Below, one piece after another: positions 13,244 through 25,600 of a DNA stretch of 64,000 nt. The notes under the pieces were generated by a model. The model saw only the letters and a list, made by a program, of their open reading frames with translations. It was not told the DNA's origin and searched no databases. The DNA lies in NCBI RefSeq assembly GCF_963678975.1, contig NC_089272.1:62508574-62572573 (forward strand), read 5' to 3'. The stretch's first letter is position 1, and each line of letters begins with the position of its first letter. The DNA comes from Dysidea avara. Taxonomy: Eukaryota; Porifera; Demospongiae; Dictyoceratida; Dysideidae. A program made the position numbers and the translations under genes.

Positions 13244-13885
13244 TTGGGAATAATGGCCCTAAACATTTTCAAAGATGTCCAAGAAAAGCAAGACTTGTTA
13301 GATAAAAGAATACAAGAAATAGAAGACAAATTAAAGAATGAAAAAGCCAATGCTCCTCAGTCTACCTCTCCAGTACCATTACCTACAACTAGGTTACCTC
13401 CAGTAACCAGTCTTCCAGATAAAAAGTTTAACGTAGTTGTGTATGGCATTCCTGAGTCACCTCCAAATACTGATAGGCAATCTCGCCAAAAGCACGATGT
13501 AGAACATGTACTCAAGTCCTTATCAGACTATGATGATGAAATCAAATCCTCAGCTGTCAAAGACATCTATCGTCTTGGAAAATTTAGAGACAACAGAACT
13601 AAGCCAAGACCATTACTAGTTAAATTTCTCCGCTCTATTGATGCCAGCAATGTACTTAGGAACAAATCAAAGCTCAAGTCAGGAATCTTTTTGAAATCCG
13701 ATCTGTCTGCTGATGAACGAGCAAAGGAGTCACTGCTATTATTGAAGGAGCGGTGGTCTCTAATCCAAAAGGGTGTTGAACGTAAGCGAATGACATTGCG
13801 GAACTTTAGCATTTTTGTTGATAACCAGGCCCATTGCAAAGTAGAAGGATCTCAGTTGGTATTCCAATCTCCTAGCTCCAATTGA
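13244..13885 (+). pseudogene. Non-LTR retrotransposon ORF1-like protein
   Basis: An open frame of 213 codons: N-terminal coiled coil (KDVQEKQDLLDKRIQEIEDK), a proline-rich linker, then an RNA-recognition-like region (KKFNVVVYGIPESP...DIYRLGKF) typical of ORF1 proteins of CR1/L1-type elements. The frame is open, but the adjoining ORF2 is broken and no 5' end is evident, so I treat it as part of a dead copy. The first in-frame ATG is at about 13253. Confidence 0.7.
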
Positions 13886-13974
13886 CTACTATGAACTACT
13901 AACTTTTATACCCAGAATAACTCAAATTTAACTTCCTTACACAATAACCCTGATTCTTCACACAATCTCAAAAT

Positions 13975-15780
13975 TATTAGTCTTAACTGCCATAGTATCA
14001 GAAGTGCATCAAAAAGAGCTAACCTTTTGGTCCTTTTAAATGAACACAAAGCCAACATCGTTATAGTATGTGAATCTCATCTAGATGAAACCTTCACCTC
14101 CTCTGAAATATTACCATCATCCTACAACATATTCAGAAGGGACAGAACCTTAGGTGGAGGAGGAGTATTCATTGGTTTAAAGAACCATCTCACTGCCATG
14201 GTTGAGAACTTATCAATTAACAGTGATGTCGAATTTATTTGGGTGAAACTACTAACACAGGAATCACAGACTGTTTTCATATGTTCTTTTATAGACCACC
14301 AAACTGTGAAATGGAGCCTTTATTATCATTAAATGAATCTTTAAAGGTAATAGCTGAAAAAGAAGCTAATTATCCTGTTATAATCTTAGGAGGAGATTTT
14401 AATCTACCTCATATATCATGGGACAATGGATGTGGTCGGGTTAATCCCAGCCCAGCTTATGGCCTACAAGTTAATAATACCTTATTAGATACAGTCAATG
14501 ATTTTCACTTGGAACAATTAGTACATGAAAATACTCATGATAATAATCACACTCTGGATCTGATCTTTTGTACTAATCCAGCTAGAGTTACATCTGTTTC
14601 TGTCATACCAGGGATATCTGATCATGAAGCTGTATTTTTTTGTTTTGATATGAAACCCCTCTGGTACCAAAACTCCAGTCACAGTGTCTATTTGTATCAC
14701 AGAGGAGATTTTGACAGAATAAGAGAGCGTGTATATATCAATTTTTCAACAGAATTTCTTATCCTCAGAGCCATATGCTAAATCTGTTGAAACAAACTGG
14801 ACAGAATTCAAGAATACCATTAAGCAACTTACGGATGAATTTATTCCTCAAAAACAAGTACAATCATCTAATCACATTCCATGGTTAAATCGTCAAATCA
14901 AGTACAAAATTAAAGAATGCAAACAACTTTACAATATTGCTAAAAGATCACAAACTCCCAGTGCCTGGGCATCTTATCATAAAATCAAGAATGAGATAAC
15001 TAAGGAAATCAGAACAGCCCACAGTAACTATCAGTGCCAGCTATTTGAGAATGACTCCAACAATACCTCTTAAAAGTTTTGGAAATATATCAAGAGCTTA
15101 AGGAAAGATCACGTAGGGGTATCAACACTATCTTCTGGTGGTAAACAAGTAACTGATAGTTTCGACAAGGCCAAACTTTTAAACAACCAGTTTCACTCAG
15201 TATTTACAAATGAAAATCTCACTGACATCCCAACTGCAGAATCTTTATATCCATCTATGCCTGAAATATAATTTTCTACTGAAGGAATTTTTAAATTACT
15301 TTGCGAACTAGCCACAAATAAATCACCTGGCCCAGATGAAATTCTATCAATGGTACTTAAACAGTGTTCTGCAGAAATCGCACCAATACTCCAAGTCATC
15401 TTTACCCAATCTATGTCAACTGGAACTGTTCCTGGTGATTGGCTTACTGCAAATGTTACACCAGTTTGTCCTATTTATCATCTGATGACCGAAATCAGTG
15501 TATACACTCTAGATCAGGAGAAGGTACAGAGGGCCACAAAATTGATCCATGATCTTCAAAACTGCATATACAATGATTGCCCCACTACTTTACCATATGA
15601 CTTAAATACCGTAGACTACATGGAGATAATTATGATAATGCTCTACCGGCTATTGCACAACCAATTCAATCTAGACACATCCGAGACTTATTATTGCAAC
15701 TGTGGCTACGTAATTGTGAAACAGACCAGGCTTTGGACCTTCTTTTACCACAATAAGGCTTCTTTTTTTCAACTGAATTA
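13975..15780 (+). pseudogene. Non-LTR retrotransposon ORF2: endonuclease plus deleted reverse transcriptase
   Basis: An apurinic-type endonuclease domain is spread over two frames: SLNCHSIRS start near 13980, CESHLDE, then after a frameshift near 14290 GGDFNLPHISWD and GISDHEAV. A linker follows (14729-15073, with a stop), then the reverse-transcriptase beginning NKSPGPDE (near 15320). Around 15480 the frame passes straight into the extreme C-terminal motif QRATKLIHDL, so nearly the whole catalytic palm is deleted. CR1/L2-like by order of domains. No poly-A tail found. Confidence 0.8.
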
Positions 15781-16019
15781 GAAGCCAATCAAATTAGCTA
15801 CCATCGTATCCATATCCCAAGGCACTTACGAGAAAGTAGCTAAATAGTTGTATTCAGGCTCCTGCATAAAACATCTGGCATCAGAGGGTATATGTATACA
15901 GATGTATATAACCTGCGATTTAAACTCCACTACATTATACACGTTGACTAATACGGTGATCACGTGACTAAAGTGAATTGACGGCTAGGCCACTGTAGCT
16001 ATACATCATGACAGTTATA

Positions 16020-16303
16020 CGTATTTCCGCCGAAATCCCCGGCGTCGCCTCCTCCTCTTCAAGTAGGGTATAATACTCGCTGTACCTGCTGTATGTGGTC
16101 TTACACTTAGAGCTCAACGAATCAATCCGTTGGTACTGTCACAGCTAAGTACTACGCACTGCAGCTAGTTTATACGCGGCGAGACGGTGACTCTGATAGG
16201 CTCTTAATGCGCAAATAGCTACTAGCTACTAGGCTGCTGCGTCACAATCAGCTGGCAGTTGTACTGAACCGCAAAGAAACCTCACAGAAAAAGTGGATAT
16301 CAA
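16020..16303 (+). other. Putative 5' untranslated exon and promoter of gene 2
   Basis: A GC-rich patch that matches the region upstream of gene 1 (shared GCCTCCTCCTCTT) and ends at the same donor context, GTGAGTTG at 16304. The next exon would begin at 19595 after TTGTACACAG and contains the start codon at 19659. Support is conservation between duplicates only. Confidence 0.5.
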
Positions 16304-16455
16304 GTGAGTTGAAAATAAAATGTATGTATGCGTATATAGCCTGTCAGTATTGCGAACGTGTTGTGCAATAGAGGGAGTTGCATCTCCTTGGTAACGTTAT
16401 GTAGTCGCCATGTTTTTTATCAATCAATTCAATTATAGGCAATGTTACAGGTGTA

Positions 16456-16848
16456 CATGGTTATAGGGATGCCACGACATAGAAATTTTTATGTCACATG
16501 TCATAGAGGTTTATGTCACGACATGTCATATGTCACGACATAATTAATGTTTCGCAACTGAAACTGTTATTTATGAAACTGTATAGTTATTTTGATTTAA
16601 ACATGCAAAAATATCAACTTAAACATCAGTAATATTAATTATGACATTGACAACCAACATTGCTCATACTTATTTGTCAATTTTTCTCATATTTATTGTA
16701 TCAAATTTGATCAAAATGAATGGAAAAGTGTGCATTATTAGGAGATATTTATGTCACGACATAAAGAAGCCTATGTCATATCATATCATGAAGCTTTATG
16801 TCACGACATGTCGTATGTCACGACTATCGTGGCATCCCTACATGGTTA
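16456..16848. mobile_element. hAT-like MITE with repeated ATGTCACGACAT motif
   Basis: Element 16464-16840, inverted ends TAGGGATGCCACGA, 8-bp target duplication CATGGTTA on both sides. Both ends carry several copies of a palindromic TATGTCACGACATA-like motif, probably subterminal transposase-binding repeats. In the 5' intron of gene 2. Confidence 0.88.
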
Positions 16849-17372
16849 TACAACAATAAAAGTGAGTTAGTGTACAATTGCACTAAAGGTAATCTAGTAA
16901 GTACCAGACCCCTTAACACATTAACTTAACATTAAAAGTAAGTACTTATTGTTACTTATATAATTACAATTAGCTAGCTGCTAAGTGTATCAAAGTTGGG
17001 TGGCTTGGGATGTTTGGAGCAGATGCTTCAAGGACATATAAAATGGAAACCATGTTGGTTGTCTGGATCAAAGTTTCTCATAAAATGTTGCCATAGGATT
17101 TTAGTTAGTTGAAGTTTAATGGTAACAAAAGGTTGAGTTAGCTAAGTCAATTACTAGCTGGTAAGCTGTTGAAAGCTCAAGGAAGTCTGTTGAAGAATGT
17201 ACTTCAGTAGGGTATGTGATGTGTAGGTGATGGTAGGTCACATTTGCTAACTAATGAGGCAAATGTCAACTATCATCTCCTACACATGCACATACATTAC
17301 AGGAGTGCATGCTCAACACATTTACAGCACATCACATATTATGTACAAATACACACTTTACTGTAGTGTTAA

Positions 17373-17771
17373 ATAGCTACTAGTGCTGGGCGGTATTGAA
17401 AATAGCAAACAGTATACCTTCCATAAAAAGTATCACGGTATTAATGTAAAAGCCAATAGTATTAAAGTAACTGCCATTTACCTCAACAAAAGCACCAAAT
17501 ACCCATGGTAGCTCAGCAAACCTCAGGTACAAATTACCGCAAACAAACTTGTTTACATAGTTTGGTTAACTGACTACATCAGCACCTGCCTACAAACATT
17601 GTCACATGTCTGGTTACCTTCTAAATGTGGGATGAAACAAGCCCACAGGGAGGCCATAGTGCCCAGACAGTATGGTGGTATTAAAAAAAAACAGGCAGTA
17701 TCAAAACTGGTATGACTTAAATATCACAGATTACTAACAATACCAGTATATCGCCCAGCTCTAATAGCTAC
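17373..17771. mobile_element. hAT-like MITE
   Basis: Element 17381-17763 with inverted ends TAGTGCTGGGCGGTAT and TAGAGCTGGGCGATAT (read inward) and a perfect 8-bp duplication ATAGCTAC (17373-17380, 17764-17771). No coding capacity. In the 5' intron of gene 2. Confidence 0.9.
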
Positions 17772-18379
17772 ACAAGGAATTTTAGATGTCAGAACATGAT
17801 ATGTAGAAAAGATATCAGGATTCAGACAGAGTAGTTAATTCATGGAAAGAGAACTGAGGCTGGACACGTAGCTGCTATCTAGCGGGTCCAGCTACGGGCT
17901 ATCTAGGGCTCACAACCAGCTAATACGAAAGTAAATTTATAGCAAGGTCTTTATATTCAACACCGGTGGCAGAGGAAGTAGTTTATGTGAGAGAGGGCTA
18001 ACCAGAGTATAGAATCTGTGGCTGCTGAGGGGCACAGCCCCCAGAAGCTGCAGCCAATTTTAGGTTTTGCATGTCTCAAAGTTCACCAGAATGCGCAATT
18101 TGAAGCACTATCACAACTTTTTAGTCAAAAGTATTTAAAACTGGGTATTTGCATATTATAAACTCTTGGAAAATGTTGACTACAGGGTTAATAAACATAC
18201 AGTATTTATAAGCAGTTCAAAATAGCCTTTTAGACACCTGGAAACACTTGGTACACCAACTCTCTCAAGTAAGAGGTCAGTGGTTTGATCCCACTGTAGG
18301 CAAAAAAATTTTTTTCGTTTTTCAGATTACTTTTAGGAACACATCTTTATGAAGCACTTTTGACTACTCTATTAGGGTA

Positions 18380-18870
18380 CTATTTGCCATCATCATTTCA
18401 GAACTGTGTTAACTTTATTCGAAGTGAGATCAAAAATTGCTGAATCTTTCTGCAGACACATTTTGACTTGGCTGCTGCTGCTTCAATCTCTTCTTCAAGA
18501 AGAATACTTTTGACAAGAGATTGCCCAGAATGATCAGGGGAATCTTGAACGCTGACCACTTTAGTTGTTTTTACTTAAGTTTTTATGTTTTCCCTTGCCA
18601 CACCCACTTGTGTGGCATTTTATTGCCTTATCCATGGTTGTGTGTGTCCAAGGACTCACTCGCTAGTTAGCTTGTAACATAACTTTGTTATTCATCACTA
18701 TTGATGATTTTTCTCTCTTTGAGCGTTCTATTAGAGTATATCGATCTTTTGCATGGTTTTCAGCCCCACTCCAGGAAGGTGAAATATCATTCCGAGGGGG
18801 GCTAAGCCCCCTCACCCCCCCTTTCCACTGCTTATGTTCAACACCACAGTGCTGTACAGCCACATCCAGC
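18380..18870 (+). repeat. 3' fragment of the repeat found at 52.7-53.2 kb
   Basis: Aligns in opposite orientation with 52735-53160: shared pieces include GAACTGTGTTAACTTTATTC, a CTGCAGACACATTTTGAC-like stretch and the tail CACACCCACTTGTGTGGCAT. It ends in the recurrent core CTATTAGAGTATATCGATC followed by G/C runs. Probably the 3' end of a retroelement family, inserted in the 5' intron of gene 2. Confidence 0.6.
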
Positions 18871-19658
18871 CATCGCAAGGTGAGCCAGAGCTGCTATAAT
18901 TGCTGAGATCACTAATACTAGTTGCTTGGAAATGTAGCTAGACTAGCTATACCTAGTCTGCATGGCCAGACCCTAGCTACTCCAAATGCCCCATTCTCTC
19001 GTAGCAGGCACTTATAATCTCTAATCAATAAGCGCTGTGTGGAGAGTAGGGTCTGGCCACGCGAGACTAAGCTAGCTATACCTAACTCTGACTAATTTTA
19101 ACAGTGAAAGTTGAATACACTTTTTAATTTCACTCCAGAGTCAGTCTACTTTAGCTGCCTGTGCTACCAATTTTTAGCCAGTTGTGAGCCTTGGATAGAG
19201 CCCAATTGATCTCTAAACACTGCCAGTTCAGCTTTGGTTTTTTTTCCAGGCTACAAACCTTACATATGTATACTTCTCTATACCGGGATGCAATACGAAT
19301 CTGCCTGATATTATATTTTTGTAACTGAAATCTAGATTCCTTACTAAATTCAGCTGATATACCATCATTACCATGTACAACTCTAGCCTGGTATAGCAAC
19401 CTATTATGTTAAGGATATGCAACTGCTCTATTATGTTGATAGCTGCATAGCACTAGGTTTTTCCTACCAGGAAACTGTTTACCAACACAATCATAGCACG
19501 TTTGCAAACCATCTAGTGTGCACAGAAAATGAAAATTTCCATATGATACAATATGTAGTAGCTATCTGCTTACTGTCTTTTATGTTGTACACAGCAGGCT
19601 GGTACATAGCACATTAAAGACACATAATCACTACTGTCAACTACAACCAAACCAATAA

Positions 19659-22600
19659 ATGTCAAGCTGCACTTATTGTAGCCCCCGTCAACCATTATTT
19701 GAAGGACCAGTACAAGTGAAGTCTTGTCAACATGTGAGTTGCATGTGCATATGTATGTATAAGATCACCTGCTTAGGTGTGTGTTTGACATAATGTGCTC
19801 ACAGTAATTCTATTAATCTACATTGGTGTGCTAATATACAACCGTATGTACACAGTGATGTGCAAGCAAAAAAAGGGATGCAGTAATATAATAATACTGT
19901 ATGAATGAATTGCAGTTTGTATCTGAACTTGTCAATTGGAGAACACAAAACATATTGTAATGCACTAGTATACTTGGTAACATGGCAGCTTACCACATTA
20001 CTGTTTGGATGTTTCAAAACTAATGACCTTTACTAATATTCATCACATTCACAGGAATGGAGAAAAAAGTACCTACAAGCTTTTTGTGGTATCAGTGAAG
20101 CTGAACCAGCAAAGTTAATGGTCTACAAAGACAAAGGATCCACACTTGATGGAAAATCTGTGATACAGGAGATTCTATTTACAGATGTGAAGCGTATCAA
20201 CTACACAAAGGATCGAGATAGGAGAATTATTGATGTAGAGCTGGTCAGCCAGGATAGAGATCAGTTTTCATTCTATGCAGAATCTTCTTTCTCAGATTTC
20301 ACTGTTTGGTTCAAATATTGTGGCTTTCTCTGTACCATTCCATGTTACCCGATTCCAGATGTGCCACAAGAGAATTTGATCTCAGAACAGGAAATGAATC
20401 AGTATACTGACCCTAAAAAATTTGATGCCAGTAAGTTGTGAACACAGTGCATGTATAATATATACATGTACATAAACATAATTAAAAGCTGCAATTAGTA
20501 TAGGTAATCATAGGCGGCGGAAAGGGGGGGGGCTAGGGGGCTAAAGCCCCCCCTAGGTCTGCTGAGGGGGGGCTTAGCCCCCCCTCAGAATGATATCACA
20601 CCGAAATTATCTTTCTTGGAGTGGGGCTGAAAACCGTGATAAAGATCGAGATACTCTAATAGAGCAGTCACACTAATAAAGTAGTCAGTGTGTAGCGAGC
20701 TATGTAAGGATTTTTATGTAGTTTATCAGCTAGAAATGGTAGCTGGTGAGGTGGAAAGCTCTTGTGAGCTGGTTGTGACCTTTTTTTTTTTTTTTTTTTT
20801 TTTTTTGGTCTCACCTTACCAAACTATAGAAAGAAGTCTGGGTCAGCTCAGCGAAGCCCCCCCTCATATCAACTACTTCCTCCACCGCTGTAGGTAATCA
20901 CACACATTTGAGTGTAATTAGGGAATAATTGTATGAGTAACAATCAAAATTGCACGAGGCAAAGCCGAGTGCAATTTTGGCTGTTACGAGTACAATTATT
21001 CCATAATTACACGAAAATGCGTGATTGCCTATTAATCACATAGTGACCACCCTTCGTGGTTTGTAGTACACATCTATCATAGGCGGCGGAAAGGGGGGGA
21101 CTAGGGGGCTAAAGCCCCCCCTAGGTCTGCTGAGGGGGGGCTTAGCCCCCCCTCAGAATGATATCACACCGAAATTATCTTTCTTGGAGTGGGGCTGAAA
21201 ACCGTGATAAAGATCGAGATACTCTAATAGAGCAGTCACTCTAATAAAGTAATCAGTGTGTAGCGAGCTATGTAAGGATTTTTATGTAGTTTATCAGCTA
21301 GAAATGATAGCTGGTGAGGTGGAAAGCTGTTGTGAGTTCGTTGTGACCTTTTTTTTTTTTTTTTTTTTTTGGTCTCACCTTACCAAACTATAGAAATAAG
21401 TCTGGGTCAGCTCAGCGGAGCCCCCCCTCATATCAACTACTTCCTCCGCCGCTGACATCTATCCAGTTCTATGTGGCCATTAACTTCTACCAGGTGATTG
21501 CATCATCCTTCCTTGTATTACATCATTTGTTGTTGCACTTAAAAGGCTTTGTGCATCAGGGATTCTGATTGGCTACTCAAAATGTCTACATATGTTACAC
21601 TTAAAAGGCTTCTATTGTCAGCTTCTTTGATTGGCTATTCATCATATCACTTTCTTGTTGTACTTAAAAGGTTTCTGTTATTCTGCTATTTTATTGGCTA
21701 CTTTACAGTGCAATTACAGAAACAAGGCCATGCGATTTGGGATTAATTGCACTCCTACTATTGAGACTAATGTATGGCAAATTAAATCACTATGTAATTA
21801 GTACTAGTAATAGCATGGGTAGCAGTGAAATTAGGGATAAATACCACGAGTGTTGTATTGGAAATGGGGATAAATTTCACGAGGTGAAGCCGAGTGAAAT
21901 TTACCATTTCCGATACAACACTCGTGGTATTTATCCCAAATTTCACTGCTATACCCATGCTATTCCCAGTTAATACCATACTCGCTGCATATACGCATGC
22001 TGCACATTAGCGTTGCTATGTACGCAACTTGTCGCTATGTACTAAACACACGTCAACACTAATTGGCGCTACATTGTTAACGTAAATTCTAGCCAATGAA
22101 ATTGCAATTACAACTTTTTCACTGCTACCAGTGAAATACAGGATAAATTCCACTGCTACTATTGAGACTTTTGTATGGGCAGTGAAACAGGTATGGTATT
22201 ATTAAGAAAATTGTGATGTTCATGGCTTCTGTTATTATTAATAAGTTTGTCAGCAGCGTAAACACACAAGACCATGCATGATAGCAAGAGTAAATAATGG
22301 GAGATTTATTTACTCTTGCATTATTTTTAGCATTACAGTATTTACTCTTGATGATAGTACTAGTTCTTAGTATGTTGGCATTGCCTTACAGTTTTATTGT
22401 ACCGTGCATAGGCAGATCTAGGAGACACTGCCAGTGGCGTAGCCAGGAAAAAATTTTTACTGAGGCAATGTTTATACATTGACCAAATTGAGAGGGTCTG
22501 CTTCTGACTCAAACTGATTCACAAATATTTTGAAGTATGGGTGGTACAGCATTTGCAGGTTGACTATCTGGTTGGAAGGAGGAAACTGTTTCAGAAGACT

Positions 22601-25600
22601 GGGCATTTTTCTACATGTCATAAGTAATGCTCCAGCATAGTTAATGCTACAGTATACCATGCTTCAACTATTAGACTAGTTTAATTGCATTCAATACAAC
22701 TTACTGCAAAGATATTTTGAGCGGCCCGGGCCAGGCCAACCATACATGGACTGCAACGGAGGTCATAGTCATGCACACTACTTTTTTATTGATCTGATGT
22801 GTTGTTTAAGTCAGAGATAATTATCTCTTTCATGTAATGCTCAACTGCATGTGCTAAGCATGTCAAGATAGGAAGTTTGGGGGAATGCTCCCTCAAGGAA
22901 ATTTTTGAAATATTGCTTTGAAATGGCTTTTTTTATTGTAGCTGCTAATGCATATTAATATACATGATCAATTAACTCAATGTAATGCCATGCAGTTGAC
23001 TCGTTAGAACTTTTGAAAAGTAATGTAAAGACAATTAACATAGATGTAAATGATCAAGCAGTGTAATGAGAACAGCGGCAATAATCTGTATTGAATGCTC
23101 TATTAGAAAATATTACAATGACTGCTCTATTAGAGTATCTTGATCTTTTACAAATTTAAGCCACACAAAATCTGTAGTACTAAACAGGGCTGGAGCCTAT
23201 GGTGACATGGTGCTGGACCACGTTTCAGCTACTGGGGTACAGTAATGCTGTCTAGTAACGTTTGAGTAGAAAATTCGGGATGCCAAAACTCAGGCCTGCT
23301 CAGCCTGTTGTTGAGCATTTTTACCAAGGCAGCTGCCTCGGTTGCCTCAATGGTAGCTATACCACTGAATGCTAGGAGAGAATGAGGGGCGCAAGGTGTT
23401 ATAGGATAAAATCCACTAAGAAGAGAAGAATAGAACTTGGAACTCTAGTAAACAAGTTATAATTATTCATTTACATAACTTTTTGTTTGGTGTAGCTAGG
23501 GCATACACTTTCTAAGACTCTATAGGATATCTTCTGGGAGCATTTTTTCATAGATATTTAGCTAGCAAATGCATGCTTTGAAAACATAAATTGGTTAGAC
23601 AAACCTGTTTGATGGTAAAGTGTACTAAACATTAGGTAGTATTAGAGTAGTGACTGCTGTATTAGAGTATCTTGATCTTTAGCACAAAATTTCAATTTAT
23701 TAACTCATTTGTCTAGTTTATAACTGTCAAATGCATTTATAAGTGGTCTTCTATTTGCCTATTGGCTTTCTACAGTGTGAATGCATGATTCTTGTTTCTG
23801 GTGCCAATATAGTCCTGCAAATTAATGGGTGGCAAGAGAGGGTCGGATGGGGGGATCCCCTATTGGCCCCCCTCAGATCTGCCTATGGCACCACATATCC
23901 TAGTACAGTTCAGTGGGGGGAGAACAGTGTGGCTTGAGGATGATCGCATCCCACTATCCCTCCCATGACTTGTATACACTATATGTGACCAGATTTGCAA
24001 AAAGGTACCTTTTTCACACACACAATTTGACCCATTTTTTGAACTTTGAAGCTTCATAACGTTTTGATCATTTCGTATAATTGGCTGAAATTTCCATGAA
24101 TGTAGCTACAGTATTTGGCTGCAGTTGGATACTTAGAGCAAGTTAATCAGTGTAAGAAGTCAATTGTTACATCATTTTGTTTGCTAGTATGTAAAATGTG
24201 TTGAAAAGGTACTTTTTCGCAAATCCAGTCACAATTGTGTGGGTATTGGGCAATAAACACAGTTAAATAAGGCAACTATGAATGTGACAATTGAGGTAGG
24301 AATCTTGGTTCTATTGTAAAACCGCAATATTTTGATGAAACGATATCAGTATCGTCTAAAATTCTTGAAAACGATATTATCGTGATATCATGATTACCGC
24401 AGTGTTCTCCAATAATATTGTATTAACTATTGTAACACGTAGTAGAACATCACACTGCTGCTGTTGTAGTTCCAGGAAAGAGAAGGATACAGGGAAGATC
24501 CAGATTATAGATCCAAGTAATAGAACAAGACTCTAATAGAGCAGTCACCCATATAATAGAGCAGTCAAGTACACTCTAATAAAGTAATTATGATAGTAGA
24601 TTGTGATAAGAAACTTGATGATTTGGATTTTTGAATATTTCTACACATTGTAGCAGTAAATTATTATAAAATGTGGTGATGCAAAACTGAGTATGAGCCT
24701 CTATTGCCAGTCAGCGGTCTTTTAGTAATGGTACATGCCATACGTATGTTATTTTATATACATCCATTCATGCTGCTGCAGGTTATGCCACTTGGTGTAG
24801 TTTCATAGCTAGTAGAGCACCTGTCAAAATATGAAAAGAATATCGTGATAATTAGTAATATCGTGATATATTCCCATGATATATCGTGATAGTAAAATTT
24901 CAATACTGCCCATCCCTATATTAAGGATATTCATTTGTCACTAAATTTATATAGTAAATATTTTTTGTACAGAGTTCATGTGGGTAGTTCACATACTTGT
25001 GGAAGGAGTTGCAGAAAGTAACACTACCTTGGCTGGGCTACGTGTTATCACAATTCGTGGCAGTGATGCCACATTCAATGTGCATGACTTTCATACCGGG
25101 AAACACTTGCTGTCTTGGGATCAAGGAGCAATAAGGCAATCTGGTTGTCTGAAGTCACTTGTGTTTTTAGAGGCGGGAAGGAGATGTACAGGAGGTCCAG
25201 GATTGTTGTGGATGCATCATCCGATATCACAGGCTATGATACTGCGAAAATCCCTTCAAGAGTAAGTTACTTTATATGGTATCAAATAACACCATGCCAT
25301 ATGGGGATTTTTATTTTATTGCAGTTTTCTGTACTATGGTCCTGAAAGTGTCACTCAACCAAGAGCAACAACCCAGATTTCATGTGATGCTCCAACTAGC
25401 AAAAGCTATCTTAATAATAAAATGTTTGACTCATTCCCACCATCTCATGAAGACCGGCACAAAGACCTTCTATCAGCAGCTGTTTCAAGCATGAGAATAC
25501 AACCACTGCCACCACTGTATGAGTACAACTTTCATGGTGTTTCTGACTCCCAACGTGCCGGGATTAAGTCAGTGTCATCCCAAGCCTCAGCAGACTCACA

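Noticed and set aside
18226..18310. tRNA-like stretch with GGTTTGATCCC
   Set aside because: B-box-like only; no A box or stems that pair convincingly.
24104..24240. Possible coding exon between introns of gene 2
   Set aside because: Lies inside the TGTGACC inverted-repeat element and is absent from gene 1.
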